Assembly (NCBI GenBank): GCA_005885165.1
Contig: VAXR01000146.1
Location: forward strand, 1-11,742
DNA length: 11,742 bases
DNA from: Actinomycetota bacterium
GTDB taxonomy: Bacteria; Actinomycetota; Thermoleophilia; Solirubrobacterales; Thermoleophilaceae
Reading direction: 5' to 3'
Below are positions 7,577 through 11,742 of the stretch, in pieces. Each line of letters opens with the position of its first letter. Positions within the stretch are counted from its first letter, which is position 1. Below the pieces are notes generated by a model, which was given only the letters and a program-made list of their open reading frames with translations, was not told the DNA's origin and did not search any database. The position numbers and the translations under genes were made by a program.

Positions 7577-9680
7577 ATGGTGTTCGAACCGGCCGCTGCG
7601 GCCGAGCCGGAGGCGCCGAGGCGGGCGACCCCGGACGAGCACGGCGGCGACCGGCCGCGGATCGAATTGGAGGTCGCCGCGGCCATCCTCGCCGCGCTCC
7701 CCGGCGCGCTCGTCATCTACCTCGGATTCAACGGCGGCGGGTTCTTCCCCGGCACCGTCGGCTTCGCGTCGATCATCGTCATCCAGCTCCTGATCGCGCG
7801 GGTCCTGCTCGCCGACACGCCGTACGCCGGGCTGACCAGCCGCGCGGCGATCGTCGGCGGCGCGGGGCTCGCATTCGTGGCCTGGGTGCTCCTCTCCGCG
7901 ACCTGGTCGCACGCCCGCGACAGGGCGCTGATCGAGTTCGACCGCGACCTCTTCTACCTACTGCTCTTCGTGCTGTTCGCCCTAGTGCCGCGCACGGCGC
8001 GGCGGGGGGGCCTCGGGGCTCATCACGCGCCTCCTCCCCCACGTCTGGCCGACCGCGGTGAACGTGGCCAACAACCGCCTGAGCTTCCCGCTCACGTACT
8101 GGAACGCGCTGGGGATCCTGTGCGGGATCGGGATCCTGCTGGTGCTCGGCCTCGCGTCCAGCCGGACCGAGCACCGGGCGGCCCGGGCGATCGCGTGCGG
8201 CGCGGTGCCGGTGCTGGGCACCACCCTCTACTTCACATTCTCACGCGGGGCGATCGCGGCGACGATCATCGGCGCGGTCGTCTACATCGCCGCGGCGCGG
8301 TCGCCGCGGGTCTTCCCCGCCCTGGTGGCGGTGCTTCCCCCCACCGCCGTCGCCGTCGTCGTTGCCTACAACGCCAAGCACCTCTCGTCCGCCCACCCGA
8401 CGACCGCCGCCGGCGTCTCGGAGGGCCACCGCGTGGTGCTTGTCGTGGTGCTCTGCGCGCTCGCCGCGATCGCGCTGCGCGCCGCGCTGCTGCGCATCGA
8501 CCGCCTCCTCGACCGCACGCGCGGGCCGCTCATACCGCCGGAGCGGCGGCGGCCCGTGGCGCTCGGCGGCGTCGCGCTAATCGTGATCGTGGCGCTGGCG
8601 ATCGGCGTGCCGGGGTGGCTGAGCCACCAGTACGACGGGTTCGCCCACGGCACCCCGGAAAACAGCTCGGCGAACCTGCGGAACCGGCTGACCGATCCGA
8701 GCTCGAACGGCCGGATCGACCACTGGCGCGCGGCCATCCAGGCCTACGACAGCTCGACGTTCCACGGCGTGGGGATCGGCACCTACCAGTTCGAGTGGGA
8801 GAAGCGGCGGAAGATCCAGACGACGGTCGTCGACGCGCACGGCCTCTACCCGGAGGTCCTGGGCGAGGTCGGAATCGTGGGCCTCCTGATTCTGCTCCTC
8901 TTCCTCGGGGGAATCGGCTACGGGATCGCGCGGCGGGCCACCGGGCCCAACCGCGTCCTCTACGCGGCGCTGCTCGGCGCGTTCGCGGCGTGGGCGATCC
9001 ACGCGGGCGTGGACTGGGACTGGGAGATGCCCGTGGTCACGGCGTGGGTGTTCGCCTTCGGGGGGACTGCGTTCGCGCGCCGGACGCGGGACGCCGATAC
9101 GCACATCACGCCGAACGGCCGCCGCATCCCGGTCGCGGCCGCCCTCGCGGTCACCGCCGTCACCCCGGGGCTCGTGCTCTTCTCCCAGTCCCACCTCCAG
9201 CGCGCCGCGCACGCGTTCGACCGCGGGAGCTGCACGACGGCCACGCGCGAGGCGCGGAGCTCAGTCGACGCGCTGGCGATCCGCCCCGAGCCGTACCAGA
9301 TCATGGGGTACTGCGATCTGATCGACGGGCGGCCGACCGACGCCGCGGCGGCCTTTCAGAAGGCGATCGACCAGGAGCCGCGGAGCTGGGAGTACCGCTA
9401 TGGGCTCGCGCTCGCGAGGGCAAGCGCCGGCCTCGATCCGCAGCCTGCCCTGGCTCTGGCGCGCATCCGCAACCCGCGCGAGCCGCTGATCAAGTCCGCG
9501 ATCGCCGCCCTGCGCTCGGCGCCGCGGTCGAAGTGGCAGAAGGTAGCCGCGAACCTGGCGCCTGTCGCTTCGCTGAGGCGGGAGCTCAGCCGCCGGTCGA
9601 CAGCCCGGCGCCGGCCACGCGCCCCGAGACCACGTACTGGCCGGTCGGGTCGGTGCCCTGGAACGTGCCGTTCAGGGTGA
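7577..9680 (+). CDS. O-antigen ligase / Wzy-type polymerase-like membrane protein, frame broken at a G7 run
   Basis: The frame from ATG 7577 encodes MVFEPAAAAEPEAPRR and at least four hydrophobic helices up to LVPRTARR. It is then lost at seven Gs (8004-8010). With six Gs it continues as RGASGLITRLLPHVWPTAV in the frame that runs to 9680, about 700 residues in all. The second part has more helices, YFTFSRGAIAAT with the conserved SRG of O-antigen ligases, and the large outer loop DHWRAAIQAYDSSTFHGVGI followed by AHGLYPEVLGEVGIVGL, the Wzy_C signature. The last ~150 residues (for example PEPYQIMGYCDLIDGRPTDA) look like TPR-type helical repeats, probably outside the membrane. The role is likely joining or polymerising a lipid-linked glycan at the outer membrane face, divergent from the glycan operon. 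The final ~30 residues are Arg-rich and overlap the convergent gene, so the true end may be near 9576. Confidence 0.85.
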
Positions 9681-9981
9681 CCACGATCCGGTAACGGACC
9701 GTGTTACCCGACTGGTAGTGGACGGTGCATACCCAGGGGTTGCGGTTGGGCGGCTTGGACCCGGGCTTGCACGTCGCATCCCTGGCGGCCGCGCGGTTGC
9801 CGCCGGGCACCGGATCCGGCGCCTTCACCACGGCGCTCTCCATCTGCTGCGGCTCGAGCGTCGTGGGGTGCTCCTGGCGGTACAGGAAGGCGGTGTCGCT
9901 CTCGCGCGAGGCGACAGCCACGACCGCGCCGGCCACACCGACGACAACCACCGCAATCACGAGTAGCGCGGTGAGGCGCAT
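9586..9981 (-). CDS. Small membrane-anchored or exported protein with two cysteines, unknown function
   Basis: The 131-residue product begins MRLTALLVIAVVVVGVAGAV, a signal peptide or single N-terminal membrane anchor (residues ~4-24). The remainder is hydrophilic and probably extracytoplasmic. It holds two cysteines (C71, C85) around PGSKPPNRNPWVC, then a strand-rich tail (VHYQSGNTVRYRIVVTLNG, GQYVVSG). The pattern of Cys, aromatic, Cys-T-V and alternating strands resembles small secreted actinobacterial domains such as DUF4333. That likeness is weak, and I do not assign a family. The start at ATG 9981 is preferred over GTG 9990 because TACAGT lies 7 bases before it, which would give a leaderless transcript. 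Its 3' end overlaps the nominal end of the convergent ligase gene by 95 bases. Confidence 0.75.
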   Translation of the reverse strand: MRLTALLVIAVVVVGVAGAVVAVASRESDTAFLYRQEHPTTLEPQQMESAVVKAPDPVPGGNRAAARDATCKPGSKPPNRNPWVCTVHYQSGNTVRYRIVVTLNGTFQGTDPTGQYVVSGRVAGAGLSTGG

Positions 9982-9988
9982 CGGCCCC

Positions 9989-9994
9989 ACTGTA
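9989..9994 (-). promoter_or_regulatory. Candidate -10 box giving a leaderless transcript of the two-cysteine gene
   Basis: TACAGT on the minus strand fits TANNNT and is followed by exactly 7 bases before ATG 9981, the same geometry as the ligase promoter at 7564. No convincing -35 is visible. Confidence 0.4.
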
Positions 9995-10021
9995 GGTGCT
10001 CCCCGAGCCGGAAAGCGACCC

Positions 10022-10058
10022 GGAAAAAGAGAAGAGGCCGGCTTGCGCCGGCCTCTTC
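10022..10058 (-). terminator. Rho-independent terminator after tandem unit 1
   Basis: A perfect 12-base-pair stem (10031-10042 with 10047-10058), GAAGAGGCCGGC pairing across a 4-base loop, is followed on the minus strand by TCTTTTT. It lies 20 bases after the stop of the unit 1 gene. Confidence 0.9.
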
Positions 10059-10078
10059 AAGTCCGTCTGAGCGCTCCC

Positions 10079-10456
10079 CTACTTGGGGCAGCTCTCGCGG
10101 TTGGTGTCGCCGTGGCCAGGCGGACCCGTGTGGGTGCCGCTCGGGTTGACCCCGTTCGACTTCTTGGGGCCACAGCCAGGCTTGTACTGAGATTTGGCTG
10201 CGCTGCCGCCGCCGTTGCCGTTGCCGTGGCCGGCGAGCACGCCGCCCGTACCGGCTGCCATCAGCGCGACCGTGAGCACTGCCGCGATCCCTCGTGACCT
10301 CAAAGCGAATCCCTTCGGTCGTGAGGCCGCGGCCCTTGCCATCGCCCTCGTTTTCATCCTGTCCAGGTCGAGGCCCGTGGCCTCGACCCGCTCTTTGTGC
10401 AGGCGTGCCGCGACCTCTTTGAGGTCGTCCGGCAGCCTGTCGTCGAAGTTGGTCAT
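10079..10456 (-). CDS. Tandem unit 1: small membrane or exported protein with LDLDRMKTRAM domain
   Basis: The product has 125 residues in three parts. Residues 1-50 are a soluble, charged segment (DDRLPDDLKEVAARLHKERV, then TGLDLDRMKTRAMA). Basic residues (RPKGFALRSRG) precede a hydrophobic helix (residues ~56-76, IAAVLTVALMAAGTGGVLA), so the N-terminus should stay inside. A Gly/Asn linker then leads to a C-terminal tail beginning QYKPGCGPKK, with GTHTGPPGHGDTN and final ESCPK; C95 and C123 could form a disulfide outside. The start at ATG 10456 is set by alignment with unit 2; the ribosome site is weak. The longer upstream frame crosses the conserved promoter element and is rejected. I recall similar N-terminal segments in uncharacterised actinobacterial proteins, but no function is known to me. 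Confidence 0.85.
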   Translation of the reverse strand: MTNFDDRLPDDLKEVAARLHKERVEATGLDLDRMKTRAMARAAASRPKGFALRSRGIAAVLTVALMAAGTGGVLAGHGNGNGGGSAAKSQYKPGCGPKKSNGVNPSGTHTGPPGHGDTNRESCPK

Positions 10457-10469
10457 CTCAAGTGCCTGA

Positions 10470-10520
10470 TACGGACGAGGCGCGCCGTTCCTTACTCCGT
10501 TTGGCGCGTAGGCGCTCGCC
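10470..10520 (-). promoter_or_regulatory. Conserved upstream element of unit 1
   Basis: On the minus strand GGCGAGCGCCTACGCGCCAA (10501-10520) is followed by GGAA (10488-10491), 14 bases, then CGTA (10470-10473). The same parts precede units 2 and 3. It probably includes the promoter or an operator. The 14-base gap is shorter than the usual extracytoplasmic-function sigma spacing, so no sigma class is assigned. Confidence 0.6.
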
Positions 10521-10534
10521 TCGGTCCTCAGGGC

Positions 10535-10569
10535 GCAAAGAGAAGGGGCCGGCGGCTGCCGGCCCCTTC
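10535..10569 (-). terminator. Hairpin terminator after tandem unit 2
   Basis: A perfect 12-base-pair stem (10542-10553 with 10558-10569), GAAGGGGCCGGC, has a 4-base loop and is followed on the minus strand by a short TCTTT tract. It lies 20 bases beyond the unit 2 stop, the same distance as in unit 1. Confidence 0.8.
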
Positions 10570-10589
10570 GAGTCCAACGTGAGCTGCTG

Positions 10590-10979
10590 TTACTTCGGGC
10601 AGCTCTCGCGGTTCGTATCGCCATGGCCAGGCGGGCCAGTGTGCGTACCGCTCGGGTTGACCCCGTCCGTCTTCTTGGGGCCGCAGCCCGGCTTGTACTG
10701 AGTGTTGGCGGAGCTGCCGCCGCCGCCGCCGGTGTTGCTGGCGGCGATGACGCCGCCGGTCCCGGCGGCCATCAGGCCGAGCGTCAGCACCACTGCGATG
10801 CCTCGTGACTTCAACGCGAGTCCCTTCGGTCGAGAGGCCGCGGCGTTCGCCATCGCCCTCGTTTTCATCCTGTCCAGGTCGAGGCCCGTGGCCTCGGCCC
10901 GCTCACTGTGTAGGCGAACCGCGACGTCTCTCAAGTCGTCCGGAAGCCTGTCCTCGAAGCTGCTGTGCGAGTCCGTCAT
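10590..10979 (-). CDS. Tandem unit 2: paralogue of the unit 1 membrane or exported protein
   Basis: The product has 129 residues and is a close relative of unit 1. The soluble N-terminal segment (FEDRLPDDLRDVAVRLHSER, TGLDLDRMKTRAMA), the membrane helix (IAVVLTLGLMAAGTGGVIA) and the tail (YKPGCGPKKTDGVNPSGTHT through ESCPK) are all conserved. The last ~30 residues differ from unit 1 at only two positions, while the linker (SNTGGGGGSSANT) has drifted. Cysteines are C99 and C127. The start at ATG 10979 is favoured over the in-frame ATG at 10994 because GGAGG stands 8 bases ahead at 10988-10992. The gene has its own terminator and upstream element, so each copy is probably a separate transcript. 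Strong tail conservation with a loose linker suggests the extracytoplasmic tail is the functional part. Confidence 0.87.
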   Translation of the reverse strand: MTDSHSSFEDRLPDDLRDVAVRLHSERAEATGLDLDRMKTRAMANAAASRPKGLALKSRGIAVVLTLGLMAAGTGGVIAASNTGGGGGSSANTQYKPGCGPKKTDGVNPSGTHTGPPGHGDTNRESCPK

Positions 10980-10987
10980 GTGCGAGT

Positions 10988-10992
10988 CCTCC
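10988..10992 (-). promoter_or_regulatory. Ribosome binding site deciding the unit 2 start
   Basis: GGAGG lies 8 bases before ATG 10979 and overlaps the alternative ATG at 10994, so 10979 is the better start. The resulting N-terminus also matches unit 1. Confidence 0.7.
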
Positions 10993-11005
10993 ATCTGGTG
11001 CCTTT

Positions 11006-11065
11006 TACGAACGAGACGTCAGCTTCCTGACTTCGCTCCATCGCTTTGGCGCGTTGCCGCTCGCC
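11006..11065 (-). promoter_or_regulatory. Conserved upstream element of unit 2
   Basis: The minus strand reads GGCGAGCGGCAACGCGCCAA (11046-11065), two changes from unit 1, then AGGAA (GGAA at 11024-11027), 14 bases and CGTA (11006-11009). The interval between the two blocks is about 9 bases longer than in units 1 and 3, while the 14-base gap is kept exactly. Confidence 0.6.
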
Positions 11066-11070
11066 GCGAA

Positions 11071-11103
11071 AGCAAAAGGGACCGGCGGAATCCGCCGGTC
11101 CCT
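11071..11103 (-). terminator. Hairpin terminator after tandem unit 3
   Basis: An inverted repeat AGGGACCGGC...GCCGGTCCCT (11077-11103) leaves a 7-base centre that may pair further. On the minus strand it is followed by TTTTGCT. It lies 24 bases beyond the unit 3 stop at 11128. Confidence 0.8.
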
Positions 11104-11127
11104 CTCGTTGTTCAGCGTCTGGAGCGG

Positions 11128-11382
11128 CTAGCCGCGACTAGTCGTGGCCGTGGCCGTGACCATGGTCGCCCTGGTCGCCGCCGCCGCCGTTGTCGTTGCC
11201 GCCGCCGTTGTCATTGCCACCGCTAGGACGTGGTTCTTGTCGCCGCACCCCTTGCCCGGGCGGTACTGCGTCTTGGCCGCGCTGTTCTCGCTTCCGCCGC
11301 CGCCGCCGGCGGCGAGTACTCCGCCGGTGCCGGCCGCCATCAGCGCAAACGTCAGCACGGCCGCGATGCCTCGTGTTCTCAC
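11128..11382 (-). CDS. Tandem unit 3: shortened exported paralogue without the N-terminal domain
   Basis: The start is GTG 11382, supported by GGGAGG at 11388-11393 with a 5-base gap. The 84-residue frame opens directly with the membrane/signal segment (RTRGIAAVLTFALMAAGTG, then GVLA) shared with units 1 and 2. A Gly linker and TQYRPGKGCGDKNH follow, matching QYKPGCGPKK of the paralogues. The ~50-residue charged domain is absent, so this copy may be a plain secreted protein cleaved after VLA. After KNH the annotated frame gives a low-quality Ala/Thr tail to TAG 11128. The neighbouring frame gives PSGGNDNGGGNDNGGGG and then GDHGHGHGHD to TAG 11138, with better codon use. A one-base indel near 11222-11240 is therefore likely, and the real tail may be Gly/Asn/Asp- and His-rich, perhaps metal-binding. 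Confidence 0.65.
   Translation of the reverse strand: MRTRGIAAVLTFALMAAGTGGVLAAGGGGGSENSAAKTQYRPGKGCGDKNHVLAVAMTTAAATTTAAAATRATMVTATATTSRG
11180..11215. repeat. Two tandem 18-base repeats in unit 3
   Basis: GCCGCCGCCGTTGTCGTT at 11180-11197 is repeated at 11198-11215 with one mismatch. On the minus strand, in the frame ending at 11138, it encodes repeated GGNDNG-type sequence. Confidence 0.8.
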
Positions 11383-11387
11383 GCAAG

Positions 11388-11393
11388 CCTCCC
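11388..11393 (-). promoter_or_regulatory. Ribosome binding site deciding the unit 3 GTG start
   Basis: GGGAGG on the minus strand with a 5-base spacer precedes GTG 11382. It shows that translation begins at the hydrophobic segment and that the missing N-terminal domain is not merely misread. Confidence 0.7.
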
Positions 11394-11424
11394 TTCGCGT
11401 GAACTTGGCTTCGTTGCCCGCTCC

Positions 11425-11474
11425 TACGAAGAGCGCCGGCGGTTCCTGATTCGATTGACGCGTAGGCGCTCGCC
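11425..11474 (-). promoter_or_regulatory. Conserved upstream element of unit 3
   Basis: The minus strand reads GGCGAGCGCCTACGCGTCAA (11455-11474), one change from unit 1, then GGAA (11443-11446), 14 bases and CGTA (11425-11428). It is conserved although the coding part next to it has lost its N-terminal domain, which points to selection on the element. Confidence 0.6.
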
Positions 11475-11528
11475 CGCGGGTCGAGCCTCGCGTGCGCGCG
11501 CCCGTGGAAGGTGATTGCGTACAGCGCG

Positions 11529-11742
11529 ATGCGCTCAGCCCGCGTCCTGGCGACGACCGTTCTCCTCGTCTGCGCCGGCGTCGTGCTTTGCGCGCTGCCT
11601 GCGCCGGCGCTAGCCGCATCCGCCCCCGCCCACGCCACCGCCGGCGCCGCCATGACCCCACCGCGGTCGGCCCTGCGCGGCCTGTCCGCCGCCGACCGCC
11701 GCGACTGGCGCCTCGCGATCGCGATCGCCAACACCACCCACT
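11529..11742 (+). CDS. N-terminus of a secreted protein, unknown function (cut by window edge)
   Basis: Seventy-one codons are visible from ATG 11529. The product starts with a signal peptide (MRSARVLATTVLLVCAGVV, then ALPAPALAA) with a probable cleavage after ALA. A mature part with LRGLSAADRRDWRLAIAIAN follows. An in-frame GTG at 11511 is an alternative start; GGTGAT at about 11509-11514 could serve as a distant ribosome site for the ATG. The gene is divergent from the tandem array. Too little is present to name a family; a cell-wall enzyme would fit the leader, but nothing seen proves it. Confidence 0.65.
   Translation, partial: MRSARVLATTVLLVCAGVVLCALPAPALAASAPAHATAGAAMTPPRSALRGLSAADRRDWRLAIAIANTTH

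Larger units (their letters stand above)
10031..11474 (-). repeat. Three-unit tandem gene array
   Basis: The units span about 10031-10520, 10542-11065 and 11077-11474. Each runs, in transcription order, from the conserved upstream element through a small gene to a hairpin terminator. Units 1 and 2 are clearly alike at DNA level, for example around TTTTCATCCTGTCCAGGTCG near 10351 and 10862. Unit 3 shares the upstream element and the helix-to-tail part only. Confidence 0.85.

Noticed and set aside
4718..9694. A 1658-codon open frame on the plus strand
   Set aside because: Up to about 7576 it is the antisense of the fusion gene, Arg/Pro/Gln-rich and without domain motifs. Stops are rare in such GC-rich DNA. 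Only the part from 7577 is coding, as the ligase N-terminus.
10031..11103. Regularly spaced inverted repeats as a possible CRISPR or small-RNA array
   Set aside because: The stems differ in sequence, sit 20-24 bases after each stop codon and are followed by T tracts, so they are terminators.
10470..11446. GGAA...CGTA pairs as canonical extracytoplasmic-function sigma promoters
   Set aside because: The 14-base gap is about four bases short of the usual spacing. They are kept only as conserved elements of unknown class.
11138..11737. A 199-codon minus-strand frame over the array end and the right-edge gene
   Set aside because: Its upstream part is antisense to the secreted protein and out of frame with the unit 3 signal segment. 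Only its last ~30 codons are likely real, as the unit 3 tail after an indel.

Overview
This is a high-GC window in which almost every codon ends in G or C. It reads as an actinobacterium, and the gene content (fused hydrolase-glycosyltransferase, small exported Gly-rich proteins) would fit Thermoleophilia such as Gaiellales or Solirubrobacterales. That placement is inference from family resemblance, not a marker gene.

Layout. (1) Positions 1-7531, minus strand: a tightly packed five-gene operon, read right to left. It encodes a membrane protein fusing a glycoside-hydrolase-like barrel to a family-2 glycosyltransferase, an APH/choline-kinase-fold phosphotransferase, a full-length ABC exporter, a second family-2 glycosyltransferase (frameshifted), and a family-4 glycosyltransferase cut by the left edge. 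Junctions are 14-base overlap, 5-base gap, 4-base ATGA overlap and 5-base gap, which points to one transcript. A perfect TTGACA -35 with a GAGGGT -10 lies at the operon head. (2) Positions 7577-9680, plus strand: a divergent O-antigen ligase/Wzy-type membrane protein with a C-terminal helical repeat domain. Its frame is broken by one extra G in a seven-G run. (3) Positions 9586-9981, minus: a small membrane-anchored or exported protein with two cysteines. (4) Positions 10031-11474, minus: three tandem units. Each has a small membrane or exported Gly-rich protein, its own hairpin terminator, and a conserved upstream element. The third unit lacks the N-terminal cytoplasmic domain. (5) From 11529, plus: the start of a secreted protein cut by the right edge.

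Inferred biology: regions 1 and 2 look like a surface-glycan locus. Glycosyltransferases would build a glycan, the ABC protein would export it or a lipid-linked precursor, and the ligase-like protein would polymerise or attach it outside. The kinase-like and hydrolase-like proteins would modify or trim it. No substrate can be read from the sequence.

Caution: at least two genes carry reading-frame breaks at repeats or homopolymers, and a third probably does. This may reflect consensus errors in the assembly rather than gene decay. I see no CRISPR array, tRNA, rRNA or insertion sequence.
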